Shown: positions 10,258-19,198 of the stretch, one piece after another | Layout of the letters: each line of letters opens with the position of its first letter | Position numbering within the stretch: position 1 is the stretch's first letter | Assembly: GCA_020851375.1 (NCBI GenBank) | Contig: JADZCV010000045.1 | Span: 280,877 to 344,876 of the forward strand | Source: Nitrospirota bacterium | GTDB lineage: Bacteria; Nitrospirota; 9FT-COMBO-42-15; HDB-SIOI813 | Direction of reading: 5' to 3' | Length of the DNA stretch: 64,000 nucleotides | Program-made: the position numbers and the translations under genes | The notes under the pieces: model-generated | Told to the model about the DNA's origin: nothing | Seen by the model: the letters and a program-made list of their open reading frames with translations, nothing else | The model's database searches: none

Positions 10258-11637
10258 ATGAACAAAAAGAAACTCTGGGGCGGCAGGTTCAGCAAACCTA
10301 CAGAAAAATCAGTCGAAAATTTTACCGAGTCCATATCATTCGATAAGCGCCTCTACAAGTACGACATAGCAGGAAGCATCGCTCACGCAAAGATGCTTGG
10401 CAGGATCGGCCTGCTAAAAAAACAGGAGGTGACTGACATAGTAAAGGGCCTCGGAGAAATACGTCAGGAGATTGAAGACGGCACGTTCCAATTCTCTGCA
10501 GAACTGGAAGATATTCACATGAACATAGAGAAGAGGCTGACCACCAGGATCGGTCCTGCCGGCGCAAAGCTTCATACGGCAAGGAGCAGGAATGACCAGG
10601 TGGCATTGGACCTCAGGCTCTACCTGCGTGATGTCATCAATGAGACAATCGCCGCAATATCTGAGTTCAAGAAAATACTGGTTGAAAAGGCCCGCGCCAA
10701 CATCAGTGTGGTCATGCCCGGTTATACCCATTTGCAGCCGGCCCAGCCAGTCCTCTTCTCTCATTACCTCCTCGCCTGCTGGGAGATGTTGGAACGCGAC
10801 AGGGAGCGTTTCTCCGATTGTCTTAAGAGGGTCTGCACCATGCCGCTCGGTTCAGGTGCTATTGCAGGCACTTCCTTCCCTATTGACAGGGAATATGTGG
10901 CCAGGCTGCTCGGTTTTGACAGGATTTCCCAAAACAGCATGGACGCAGTAAGCGACAGGGATTTCATTATTGAATTTCTGTCCGCGTCTGCACTGCTTGG
11001 AATGCACCTGTCAAGGCTCAGCGAAGATATGATTATCTGGTCAACACAGGAATTCCGGTTCCTGGATCTTCCGGATGCCTACTGCACAGGGTCCAGTATG
11101 ATGCCTCAGAAGAAGAACCCTGACATCCTGGAGCTTGTGAGGGGCAAGACAGGAAGACTGTACGGAAACCTCATATCCCTTCTGACGACCATGAAAGGTC
11201 TTCCCCTGACATATAACAGGGATTTACAGGAAGACAAGGAACCGCTGTTTGATACTGCTGATACCATCCTTTCGTCTCTTAAGATAATCCCTGAACTTGT
11301 AGCCGGAACAATAATCCGGAACGATGTGACTCTGACAGCAGCATCCAGGGGGTGTATGTGGGCCACGGACGTCGCTGATTATCTTGTCGGGAAAGGGGTG
11401 CCTTTCAGGACTGCGCACGAGATTACCGGCAAACTCGTAAGTCATTGTATAAAAACAGGAAAAGAGATACAGGACCTTCTCCCTGAAGAATTGTCAAAAT
11501 TTTCTGATATGTTTGACAAGGATATTTATGATATTATATCCCCTGCAGCAAGTGTCAATATGAGGCGTGTAAAAGGAGGCACGGCTGCAGAAACGGTACT
11601 AAAGAGGCTAAGGGAGATAGAAAAAAATAAACTATGA
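10258..11637 (+). CDS. argH: Argininosuccinate lyase
   Basis: A 459-residue member of the fumarase/aspartase superfamily. It splits argininosuccinate to arginine and fumarate, the last arginine step. Seen: 'KLWGGRFSKPTEKSVENF' at the N-terminus, 'HTARSRNDQVALDLRLYLR', 'MPGYTHLQPAQPVLFSHYL' and the superfamily signature 'GSSMMPQKKNPD' with the catalytic serine loop. Its stop overlaps the start of the following small lipoprotein gene (ATGA). Confidence 0.96.
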   Translation: MNKKKLWGGRFSKPTEKSVENFTESISFDKRLYKYDIAGSIAHAKMLGRIGLLKKQEVTDIVKGLGEIRQEIEDGTFQFSAELEDIHMNIEKRLTTRIGPAGAKLHTARSRNDQVALDLRLYLRDVINETIAAISEFKKILVEKARANISVVMPGYTHLQPAQPVLFSHYLLACWEMLERDRERFSDCLKRVCTMPLGSGAIAGTSFPIDREYVARLLGFDRISQNSMDAVSDRDFIIEFLSASALLGMHLSRLSEDMIIWSTQEFRFLDLPDAYCTGSSMMPQKKNPDILELVRGKTGRLYGNLISLLTTMKGLPLTYNRDLQEDKEPLFDTADTILSSLKIIPELVAGTIIRNDVTLTAASRGCMWATDVADYLVGKGVPFRTAHEITGKLVSHCIKTGKEIQDLLPEELSKFSDMFDKDIYDIISPAASVNMRRVKGGTAAETVLKRLREIEKNKL

Positions 11638-11786
11638 GGTGCCTTGCCATTTTGCAGGTCCTGTTTATTATATCGCTCATGGTAATATCCGGCTGCGGCA
11701 GGAAAGGTGATCCACGCCCGCCGGAGAGAATAGTTAATGAAAGGGGTACGTTGAATGAAAGTATTATTGATAAATCCGGAAAATAA
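11634..11786 (+). CDS. Small LptM/YifL-like lipoprotein
   Basis: A 50-residue protein. It has a short hydrophobic signal (residues 3-18), a lipobox 'MVISGC' with Cys21 as the predicted lipidated residue, then 'GRKGDPRPPE'. That is the pattern of the tiny LptM/YifL lipoproteins ('CGxKGDPxPP') often found next to argH or lysA. In the Enterobacteriaceae LptM helps LptD/LptE maturation; transferring that role here is inference. The ATG overlaps the argH stop (ATGA). Its 3' end runs 32 bases into the next gene in another frame, and its last 15 residues are not recognisable. Confidence 0.72.
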   Translation: MRCLAILQVLFIISLMVISGCGRKGDPRPPERIVNERGTLNESIIDKSGK

Positions 11787-13548
11787 GAAGTCCATCTTTG
11801 CCTACAGACCCGAGGATGTAAAGGCATTCTGGTTTCCCAAGCTTAGTATGCCCACTATTGCGGCATATACACCGCCGGATGTTAACGTCGAAATAATTGA
11901 TGAATGCGTGCAGGATATTGATTTCAATGCAAAGGTTGATCTCGTAGGCATATCTGTCATGACATTCCTGTCAGCAAGGGCATACGAAATAGCTGCTGAG
12001 TTCAGGGCAAGGGGCGTTAAGGTCGTCCTCGGAGGAATACATGTCAGCATGTGCCCGGACGAGGCAAAGCAGCATGCAGACAGTGTAGTAGTCGGAGAAG
12101 CGGAGAAGACATGGCCGCAACTTATTGCAGATTTCAAGCGCGGTGAAATGAAACCCATGTATGTTGAAAAGGAGCTTTCAAACCTCGACGCTCTTCAGAC
12201 ACCGAGACGGGAACTGCTGAAACCAGGCGCCTACTGGACAACGAACTGTGTACAGACCAGCAGGGGCTGCCCATTTGACTGCGACTTCTGCACAGTCACC
12301 ATATTCGGCGGCAATCAGTTCAGACTGAGGCCGGTTGAAGAGGTGGTTGAAGAGGTGCGGCGCCTGAACAAGGGCTTCGTCGTATTCGTGGATGACAACA
12401 TTGCCGGACACAAGGCTTATGCCAAGCAGCTCTTTAAAGCGCTTGCCCCTCTTAAGATAAACTGGGGCAGTCAGGCAAGCCTGACAATGGCAAGGGACCC
12501 TGAACTTCTCGAGCTTGCCGCAAAGAGTGGTTGTACTGCCCTCTTTATCGGTGTTGAGAGCATCTCTGCGGAAAACCTCGCTGCTGCCAACAAGAGATTC
12601 AACAAAGTAGAGAAGTTCAAAGAGGAATTCAGCAGGTTTCATGACTATGGGATACAGATCATGACAGGTATGATATTCGGATTTGATAACGATGATGAGA
12701 CTGTCTTTGAACGTACGGTGGAATTCCTTGAAGAAAACAGGATAGAACTCACGATGTTTAATATTCTAACACCATTGCCAGGGACAAATTTATACAAACA
12801 GATGGATACCGAAGGCAGGATAATTGACCGGAACTGGGAAAACTATGACGGAAGGCATGTTGTATTCCAGCCCAAACTGATGAGCCCTGAGACATTGCAG
12901 GAAGGATTCTACTGGGCCTATCACAGGTTCTTCTCAATTCCATCAGTCCTCAGACGGGTTGTACCAAGCTTCTGGAAGGTACCCAGAAAGAGACTCATCC
13001 TGGAGCGTCTCGCAGTTAATTATGCATTCAGGAAGATAGTGAAACGTGTACCGGCAGGGAGCTTGTCCCCTCTTGCAAAGACACTGAGAAACATCCCTGG
13101 AATGCTGCCCTCCATTGAGACTGAAGGACTTATTCCCAATGCCCTCAGCACCATTCGTGAAACTATCGGCAGTGTATCCGAGCAGGTCAGCAGTGCAGGG
13201 AATAACCTCTACATCAGGGTAAGGAAGAGCGCCAAAGTACAGGCATTACTTATTGAACTTGACGGCACTATGGATAAGATAAACGCCGTAGAACTCAAAC
13301 AGAGGATAATAGCTGCAGTAGAGAAGTCAAAGATGGACATAGTCATCAATTTTGCAAATCTTAAGGAGACTACGCCGGCCGCGCTGAGCACACTGTTTGA
13401 TGTCAGCACGCTCAGGGACAAGGTGGCTCCATACAAGATAAAGTGTACAAACCTCAAGTCATCATTCAGCGAGGCGCTTGAAAAGATGAACCAGTTGGGG
13501 CTTATTAATCCTCTGTCACTCGAAATACCGGCAGAAGAGGTCTATTAA
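11755..13548 (+). CDS. B12-binding radical SAM protein with DUF4070-like region and C-terminal STAS-like domain
   Basis: 597 residues. About 1-140 form a cobalamin-binding-like fold ('VDLVGISVMTFLSARAYEIA', 'VKVVLGGIHVSMCPDEA'). The radical SAM core follows, with 'TSRGCPFDCDFCTVT' supplying CxxxCxxC, and then a DUF4070-like region ('YDGRHVVFQPKLMSPETLQ'). The last ~110 residues (from about 485) resemble a STAS domain: 'LIELDGTMDKINAVELKQ', then 'MDIVINFANLKETTPAALS'. The usual phospho-serine position is replaced by Thr-Pro-Ala. The family includes BchE/HpnJ-like methyltransferases and cyclases; the substrate is unknown. It lies flush against lysA in the operon. Confidence 0.85.
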   Translation: MKVLLINPENKKSIFAYRPEDVKAFWFPKLSMPTIAAYTPPDVNVEIIDECVQDIDFNAKVDLVGISVMTFLSARAYEIAAEFRARGVKVVLGGIHVSMCPDEAKQHADSVVVGEAEKTWPQLIADFKRGEMKPMYVEKELSNLDALQTPRRELLKPGAYWTTNCVQTSRGCPFDCDFCTVTIFGGNQFRLRPVEEVVEEVRRLNKGFVVFVDDNIAGHKAYAKQLFKALAPLKINWGSQASLTMARDPELLELAAKSGCTALFIGVESISAENLAAANKRFNKVEKFKEEFSRFHDYGIQIMTGMIFGFDNDDETVFERTVEFLEENRIELTMFNILTPLPGTNLYKQMDTEGRIIDRNWENYDGRHVVFQPKLMSPETLQEGFYWAYHRFFSIPSVLRRVVPSFWKVPRKRLILERLAVNYAFRKIVKRVPAGSLSPLAKTLRNIPGMLPSIETEGLIPNALSTIRETIGSVSEQVSSAGNNLYIRVRKSAKVQALLIELDGTMDKINAVELKQRIIAAVEKSKMDIVINFANLKETTPAALSTLFDVSTLRDKVAPYKIKCTNLKSSFSEALEKMNQLGLINPLSLEIPAEEVY

Positions 13549-14784
13549 ATGCATGACTTTATATATTCAGGCAATGAACTTTATTGTGAAAAGGTACCTG
13601 TAAGGAAAATAGCGGAAGAGGTTGGCACGCCAGTATACATTTACAGCTCCTCTACCCTGCGGAATCACTATCTTGCCTTTGATTCTGCATTTGCCGGGAT
13701 ACCTCACATTGTCTGTTTCGCTGTAAAGGCAAACTCTAATCTGTCAGTATTGAAGCTGTTTGCCTCTCATGGCGGGGGTGCTGATATCGTATCAGGAGGC
13801 GAACTATTCCGGGCACTCAGGGCCGGCGTTGACCCCCAGAAGATTGTCTTTGCCGGCATCGGCAAGACAGGAGAAGAGATTGAGTTTGCACTTAAATCAA
13901 ATATCCTTATGTTCAATGTCGAATCCCCGCTTGAGCTGAGAAAGATCAATGAGGTGGCAGGAAGTCTTGGGAAGAAGGCACGTGTCGCTCTTCGGGTCAA
14001 CCCGGACATAGACCCCAAGACTCACCCGTATATTTCTACAGGCCTTAAGAAAAGCAAGTTCGGGATTGCAATAAAAAACGCAATAGAAGAATATCAGCTT
14101 GCCTCTTCCCTGCCAAATATAGAGGTAGTCGGTATTCACAAACACATAGGCTCTCAGATAACGGAAGTTACGCCATTTGCAGATGCAATGAAACGGATAT
14201 TGGAAATAGTACGGGAATTGAAGAAGTCAGGCATAAATATAAAATATATTGATGCCGGCGGAGGGCTTGGCATAAGATATGGAGAAGAACAACCTCCGCA
14301 CCCAAAAGAACTCGGCAGTGTAATTCTGCCTCTGATAAAAGACACCGGGTGCACTTTGATACTTGAGCCGGGACGCGTTCTCGCCGGAAATGCAGGAACG
14401 CTTGTGACAAAGGTGCTTTATCTGAAGACAGGCGAGACAAAAAACTTCGTTATCGTGGATGCCGGGATGAACGATCTTATAAGACCGAGCCTCTATGAGG
14501 CACATCATGAAATTCTGCCTGTAAACAAACATGCCGTTGAGGCATTTAAGGCTGATGTTGTAGGCCCTATCTGCGAATCAGGAGACTTCCTTGCAAAAGA
14601 CCGTGAGATCATGAAACCCGAACCAGGTGACCTGCTCGCTGTAATGAGCGCAGGGGCCTATGGATTTACCATGTCCTCAAATTACAATTCAAGGCCGAGA
14701 GTTGCAGAGGTAATGGTTGACGGAGACAATTACAGAGTTATAAGGAAAAGAGAAAGTTACGAAGATCTGATCCGGGGAGAATAA
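13549..14784 (+). CDS. lysA: Diaminopimelate decarboxylase
   Basis: A 411-residue fold-III PLP decarboxylase that converts meso-diaminopimelate to lysine. The PLP lysine is in 'IVCFAVKANSNLSVL'. 'GGGADIVSGGELFRAL' and 'GIHKHIGSQI' are conserved barrel segments, 'EPGRVLAGNAGTLV' binds the phosphate, and 'GPICESGDFLAKDRE' carries the C-terminal-domain cysteine. The ATG follows the radical SAM stop directly. A 113-base gap containing a hairpin separates it from dapF. Confidence 0.96.
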   Translation: MHDFIYSGNELYCEKVPVRKIAEEVGTPVYIYSSSTLRNHYLAFDSAFAGIPHIVCFAVKANSNLSVLKLFASHGGGADIVSGGELFRALRAGVDPQKIVFAGIGKTGEEIEFALKSNILMFNVESPLELRKINEVAGSLGKKARVALRVNPDIDPKTHPYISTGLKKSKFGIAIKNAIEEYQLASSLPNIEVVGIHKHIGSQITEVTPFADAMKRILEIVRELKKSGINIKYIDAGGGLGIRYGEEQPPHPKELGSVILPLIKDTGCTLILEPGRVLAGNAGTLVTKVLYLKTGETKNFVIVDAGMNDLIRPSLYEAHHEILPVNKHAVEAFKADVVGPICESGDFLAKDREIMKPEPGDLLAVMSAGAYGFTMSSNYNSRPRVAEVMVDGDNYRVIRKRESYEDLIRGE

Positions 14785-14816
14785 ACAAAACCCCACACTC
14801 ACAAAGGCAGATAAAA

Positions 14817-14881
14817 AAATCCCCCTTAGTTCCCCTTTAGTAAAGTTCCCCCCTTTACTAAAGGGGGGATAGGGGGGATTT
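14817..14881. repeat. Palindromic intergenic repeat (CCCCTTTAGTAAAG / CTTTACTAAAGGGG family)
   Basis: An imperfect inverted repeat with arms 14817-14845 and 14853-14881 and a 7-base loop. The arms end in AAATCCCCC and GGGGGGATTT. It lies in the lysA-dapF gap and could fold as a strong RNA hairpin that weakens or stabilises the operon transcript. There is no T-tract, so it is not an obvious terminator. A shorter relative is found inside the SagB-type gene at 26476-26513. Confidence 0.85.
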
Positions 14882-14897
14882 GAATGGGAATTTTTAG

Positions 14898-15716
14898 ATG
14901 AAGCTGAAATTCACAAAGATGCATGGTCTTGGCAATGATTTCATTGTGATTGATGCCAGGAATCAGGAATTGCCTCAGTTAAGCACATTTTGCAGGGAAT
15001 ATTCAGACCGCAGGTCTGGAATCGGTTTTGATCAGGCTCTGATACTCTACCCTTCAGGGTCAGCGGATTTCCGCATGGATATCTATAATGCGGATGGCTC
15101 TCAGGTTGAGATGTGCGGCAACGGTATCAGGTGTTTTGCAAAATTCATCTGGGATAACGATATCTCCTCAAAAGATGAACTCACGGTTGAGACGCTGGCC
15201 GGCATAATAAAACCTGTAAAAAAAGGGGCGATGATACAGGTAGATATGGGTGAACCCATATTCGACGGTCCTGCCATACCTGTTAACCTGGACGGCAGGA
15301 TAATGGGACACCCACTGCATATAGAAGACATGGATTTCAAGATTACCTGCGTCTCAATGGGCAATCCCCATGCAGTCGTATTCATGCAGGATGTTCAATC
15401 CCTTCAGATAGACAAGTATGGACCAAAGATCGAAAATCATCCCCTTTTTCCAAAGCGTATTAACGTCGAATTTGTTATGATTGAAAACAGGGAAGAGATT
15501 ACTGTCCGCGTATGGGAACGGGGGGCTGGAGAGACACTGGCTTGTGGTACCGGCGCCTGCGCCTCAGCAGTGGCTTCTTATCTTAACGGCTATACAGGAA
15601 GAGACGTTACTGTCCGTCTTCCGGGTGGAAATCTCCGGATTAACTGGGATGCAAAGGGCAATCATGTCTACATGACCGGCCCTGCTGTGACGGTATTCAG
15701 CGGAGAAATGGAATGA
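14898..15716 (+). CDS. dapF: Diaminopimelate epimerase
   Basis: 272 residues. It converts LL- to meso-diaminopimelate with two catalytic cysteines, both visible: one in 'EMCGNGIRCFAKF' (residue ~74) and one in 'GAGETLACGTGACASAV' (residue ~218). The N-terminal 'KFTKMHGLGNDFIVID' is the standard family start. The gene overlaps dapA by 4 bases. With dapL supplying LL-diaminopimelate it completes the route to peptidoglycan and lysine precursors. Confidence 0.97.
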   Translation: MKLKFTKMHGLGNDFIVIDARNQELPQLSTFCREYSDRRSGIGFDQALILYPSGSADFRMDIYNADGSQVEMCGNGIRCFAKFIWDNDISSKDELTVETLAGIIKPVKKGAMIQVDMGEPIFDGPAIPVNLDGRIMGHPLHIEDMDFKITCVSMGNPHAVVFMQDVQSLQIDKYGPKIENHPLFPKRINVEFVMIENREEITVRVWERGAGETLACGTGACASAVASYLNGYTGRDVTVRLPGGNLRINWDAKGNHVYMTGPAVTVFSGEME

Positions 15717-16597
15717 AGAAATTATTTCACGGCTCTATGGTGGCAATAATAACGCCATTTAAAGATGGCAAGGTGGACGAGAAGGCCTTCGTTGAGCTTA
15801 TTGAATTTCATATAGCAAATGGCACTGACGGAATAGTCCCCTGCGGCACTACCGGCGAGTCTGCGACACTGTCAAACGAGGAGCATAACAGGGTTGTAAG
15901 ACTGGCTGTAGAGGCAGCCTCAGGCCGAATTCCGGTGATTGCCGGCACCGGCTCAAACAGCACTGACGAGGCAGTCTACTTTACAAAATTCGCCAGAGAG
16001 TGCGGGGCTGATGCAGCCCTGTTAATTACACCGTACTATAACAAACCTACCCAGGAGGGGTTGTACAGGCACTTCAGTGCAATTGCCAAAGAGGTGGATA
16101 TCCCGATAATCCCATACAATGTGCCTGGCAGGACCGGGGTTAACATGCTCCCTTCAACAGTCGCAAGACTTGCAGAGATAGACAACATAGTCGGAATCAA
16201 GGAGGCGAGCGGCTCCATGACTCAGATTTGCGAGATATACAGGCTTTGCGGAGAAAGGCTCTCAATACTGTCAGGCGAAGATGCAATAAACTTCCCGATT
16301 CTTGCTGCCGGTGGAAAGGGAATGATATCTGTTACAGCCAATATAGTCCCTAAAGAGATGGGAGATATGTGGGATGCCTTTGAATCGGGAGATATTGCAA
16401 GGGCCCGTCAGATTCATTACAGCATCTTTGACCTGCACCAGATTATGTTTATAGAGACAAACCCTATCCCTGTCAAGACATCACTCGCAATGATGGGCAG
16501 ATGCACAGAGGAGATGAGGCTCCCGCTCTGCGGCATGGCAGAGGCAAACAAGGATAAACTCAGGCTGGCTTTGTCATTACACGGATTAATCAGATGA
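15713..16597 (+). CDS. dapA: 4-hydroxy-tetrahydrodipicolinate synthase
   Basis: A 294-residue (beta/alpha)8 lyase that condenses pyruvate with aspartate semialdehyde. 'PCGTTGESATLSNEEH' is the GTTGE motif, 'TPYYNKPTQEGLYRHF' contains the active-site tyrosine, 'IPYNVPGRTGVNM' follows, and the Schiff-base lysine is in 'IVGIKEASGSM'. It overlaps dapF and dapB by 4 bases each, so the three genes are translationally coupled. Confidence 0.97.
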   Translation: MKKLFHGSMVAIITPFKDGKVDEKAFVELIEFHIANGTDGIVPCGTTGESATLSNEEHNRVVRLAVEAASGRIPVIAGTGSNSTDEAVYFTKFARECGADAALLITPYYNKPTQEGLYRHFSAIAKEVDIPIIPYNVPGRTGVNMLPSTVARLAEIDNIVGIKEASGSMTQICEIYRLCGERLSILSGEDAINFPILAAGGKGMISVTANIVPKEMGDMWDAFESGDIARARQIHYSIFDLHQIMFIETNPIPVKTSLAMMGRCTEEMRLPLCGMAEANKDKLRLALSLHGLIR

Positions 16598-17403
16598 TCA
16601 GGGCAATTGTTACAGGGGCTGCAGGCCGCATGGGCTGCAGCATAATACGTGCGATACATCAAACTGACGGGATTGATGTCGTTGGTGCCGTTGAACAGGA
16701 AGGTCATCCGCTTTTTGGAAAAGATGCTGGAGAAGTGGCCGGAATAGGTCCAATGAAAGTCAGGATTGTCTATGACCTCGAGAATATCGTGGACAGGGGT
16801 GATGTTGTCATTGATTTTACTAATCCTGCGGCTGCACTGGCCAACATGGCAAAGGTGGCTGCAACAGGCAAGGCATGGGTAATAGGCTCCACAGGATTTA
16901 CAAAGGACGAGGAAGAAAATCTCCGGAAACTGGCCTCAGGGAAAACACCGTGCGTCTTTTCCCCCAACATGAGTGTAGGTGTCAATATCGTATTCAGGCT
17001 CATACAGGACGTTGCAAAGGTGCTTGGTGATGAATACGACGTTGAGATTGTTGAGGCGCATCACAGGCATAAGAAAGACGCGCCGAGCGGAACAGCGATG
17101 AAAATGGCCAATATCATTGCGTCTTCTCTCGGGAGGGATCTGTCAGCCGTTGGAAAGTTCAGCCGCCACGGCATCACCGGAGAGAGGGACAAAAAAGAAA
17201 TAGGTGTACAGTCCATAAGGGCAGGCGACATAGTAGGCGACCATACAGTAATGTTTTGCGGAACAGGCGAAAGGATAGAGATCACACACAAGGCGCAAAA
17301 CCGTGATAATTTTGCCAATGGGGCTGTTCGGGCTGCCGTGTGGGTTGTAAAACAAAAGCCTGGCATGTATGACATGATGGACGTGCTGGGATTAAAAAAG
17401 TAA
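16594..17403 (+). CDS. dapB: 4-hydroxy-tetrahydrodipicolinate reductase
   Basis: 269 residues. The N-terminal 'IVTGAAGRMGCSIIRAI' is a Rossmann nucleotide-binding loop (GxxGxMG). 'IGSTGFTKDEEENL' and 'SPNMSVGVNIVFRL' are conserved. 'VEIVEAHHRHKKDAPSGTA' is the catalytic signature, with the histidine pair and the lysine. It reduces the DapA product to tetrahydrodipicolinate, the substrate of DapL encoded 17 bases downstream. Confidence 0.97.
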   Translation: MIRAIVTGAAGRMGCSIIRAIHQTDGIDVVGAVEQEGHPLFGKDAGEVAGIGPMKVRIVYDLENIVDRGDVVIDFTNPAAALANMAKVAATGKAWVIGSTGFTKDEEENLRKLASGKTPCVFSPNMSVGVNIVFRLIQDVAKVLGDEYDVEIVEAHHRHKKDAPSGTAMKMANIIASSLGRDLSAVGKFSRHGITGERDKKEIGVQSIRAGDIVGDHTVMFCGTGERIEITHKAQNRDNFANGAVRAAVWVVKQKPGMYDMMDVLGLKK

Positions 17404-17419
17404 CGGAGGTTTTTTACTG

Positions 17420-18652
17420 ATGGAAGATACGATTCAGAATTTGTTTGCCGGGCGAATAGGCGGGAGCAGATTCGGCAGGGAAGACAAGATATACAAATTC
17501 GAGAAGATAAAGAGGGCCAAGACTGCTGCACTTAAAGCAAATCCCGGAACAGAATTGATTGACCTCGGAGTAGGAGAACCCGATGACATGGCCCCGCCAG
17601 GGATTGTGGATACCATGCAGAAGGAGTGCGCAAAATGGGAAAACAGGGGATATGCTGACAATGGCATTGCAGAATTCAAGGAGGCTGCGGCCAGGTATAT
17701 GGAAAGCGTTTACGCTGTCAAGGGACTTGATCCGGGCAGGGAGATAATTCACGGAATAGGCTCAAAACCGGCGCTTGCCATGCTTCCATCTGCTTTTGTC
17801 AATCATGGCGACATTACACTTATGACAGTCCCTGGTTATCCTGTTATGGGCACCCACACAAAGTGGTATGGCGGAGAGGTTGTAAATCTGCCGCTTCAGG
17901 AAGAAAATGATTTTCTGCCTGATCTTGACTCAATCGGCAGGTCCATACTTGATAGGGCGAAACTACTCTATCTCAATTATCCGAACAATCCTACCGGAGG
18001 GGCAGCCACGCAGGAGTTCTTTGAGAAGGTCGTCAGGTTTGCATCAGACAACAATATTATCGTTGTTCATGATGCGGCATATGCTGCACTCAATTTTGAA
18101 GGGAAACCATTAAGCTTCCTGTCCATCCCCGGCGCCAAAGAGGTAGGTATAGAGATACACTCCCTGTCCAAGGCGTTCAATATGACAGGATGGCGTATAG
18201 CCTTTGTTGCCGGCAATGAAAAGGTCGTAAATGCCTATGGATTTGTAAAAGACAACTATGATTCGGGCCAGTTCAAGGCAATTCAGAAGGCTGGAGCATA
18301 TGCGCTTGATAATGCATCGCTTACAACAGATATCAGCAGAAAATATGAAAGGCGGTTGAATGCACTCGTTGAAACACTCAATTCTGCAGGATTCTCTGCA
18401 AGAATGCCGAAGGGGTCATTCTATCTCTATGTGAAAATTCCAAAACGCACAAAATCCGGCACCATTTTCAATTCTGCTGAAGACTTTTCAGAGTTTCTGA
18501 TAAAGGATAAACTCATTTCGTCAGTACCCTGGGATGATGCCGGCAGTTATGTCAGGTTCTCTGCGACCTTTATTGCAAAGGATCTGTCTGATGAAACAAG
18601 GATTTTGAATGAGGTCAGGAGAAGGCTGTCAGATACAAGATTCGAATTCTGA
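17420..18652 (+). CDS. dapL: LL-diaminopimelate aminotransferase
   Basis: A 410-residue class I/II PLP aminotransferase. 'GVGEPDDMAPPGIVDTM', 'YADNGIAEFKEAAARYM' and 'YLNYPNNPTGGAA' match the DapL group. The PLP lysine is in 'SLSKAFNMTGWRIAF'. DapL makes LL-diaminopimelate from tetrahydrodipicolinate and glutamate in one step, replacing the DapD-DapC-DapE acyl pathway. Its position directly after dapB supports this over a general aspartate-type aminotransferase. GGAGG (17404-17408) gives a strong ribosome-binding site 11 bases before the ATG. Confidence 0.9.
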   Translation: MEDTIQNLFAGRIGGSRFGREDKIYKFEKIKRAKTAALKANPGTELIDLGVGEPDDMAPPGIVDTMQKECAKWENRGYADNGIAEFKEAAARYMESVYAVKGLDPGREIIHGIGSKPALAMLPSAFVNHGDITLMTVPGYPVMGTHTKWYGGEVVNLPLQEENDFLPDLDSIGRSILDRAKLLYLNYPNNPTGGAATQEFFEKVVRFASDNNIIVVHDAAYAALNFEGKPLSFLSIPGAKEVGIEIHSLSKAFNMTGWRIAFVAGNEKVVNAYGFVKDNYDSGQFKAIQKAGAYALDNASLTTDISRKYERRLNALVETLNSAGFSARMPKGSFYLYVKIPKRTKSGTIFNSAEDFSEFLIKDKLISSVPWDDAGSYVRFSATFIAKDLSDETRILNEVRRRLSDTRFEF

Positions 18653-18688
18653 CGGCCTGTTGCTTTTCTACTAACCATTTTTTGAGCG

Positions 18689-19192
18689 GTGGCGGCTGTC
18701 TTGATAGATGCATTTATCGGCATCGGCACCAACCTTGGTGACCGCAAGAAACACATATCAGAGGCATTGGAATGTCTGGGCAAAAGGACTGACATAAAGA
18801 TAATAAAGTCATCTTCCCTGTATGTCACTGAGCCGATAGGTTACGTCGGCCAGGACTGGTTTTTAAACTGCGTTGTTGAAGTGATGACCACAATGCCACC
18901 CTACGAACTCCTCAAACACTGTCAGGCAATAGAAGAACAGATGGGACGAACAAGGACTATGCAATGGGGGCCGAGGATTATTGACCTCGACATACTCCTC
19001 TATAACGATGCCGTAATCGAAGACGAGGAACTTACGATCCCTCATCCAAACATGGACAAGAGGCGGTTCGTGCTTATCCCGCTTGTTGAGATAGCGCCAG
19101 ACGTTATACATCCTGGAATTAACAAGACAGTAACCGACATCCTGAAGAATCTCAATGATGCGCATAAGGTAGACGTTTACAGGGAATGCTGA
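18689..19192 (+). CDS. folK: 2-amino-4-hydroxy-6-hydroxymethyldihydropteridine pyrophosphokinase (HPPK)
   Basis: 167 residues. It transfers pyrophosphate from ATP to 6-hydroxymethyl-dihydropterin in folate synthesis. 'FIGIGTNLGDRKKHI' is the family N-terminus, and 'MGRTRTMQWGPRIIDLDIL' carries the HPPK signature (the RxxxxxPRxIDLDI region). I use a GTG start at 18689; a TTG at 18701 is an alternative. It stands between dapL and panC, all + strand. Confidence 0.92.
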   Translation: MAAVLIDAFIGIGTNLGDRKKHISEALECLGKRTDIKIIKSSSLYVTEPIGYVGQDWFLNCVVEVMTTMPPYELLKHCQAIEEQMGRTRTMQWGPRIIDLDILLYNDAVIEDEELTIPHPNMDKRRFVLIPLVEIAPDVIHPGINKTVTDILKNLNDAHKVDVYREC

Positions 19193-19198
19193 AAAAAG

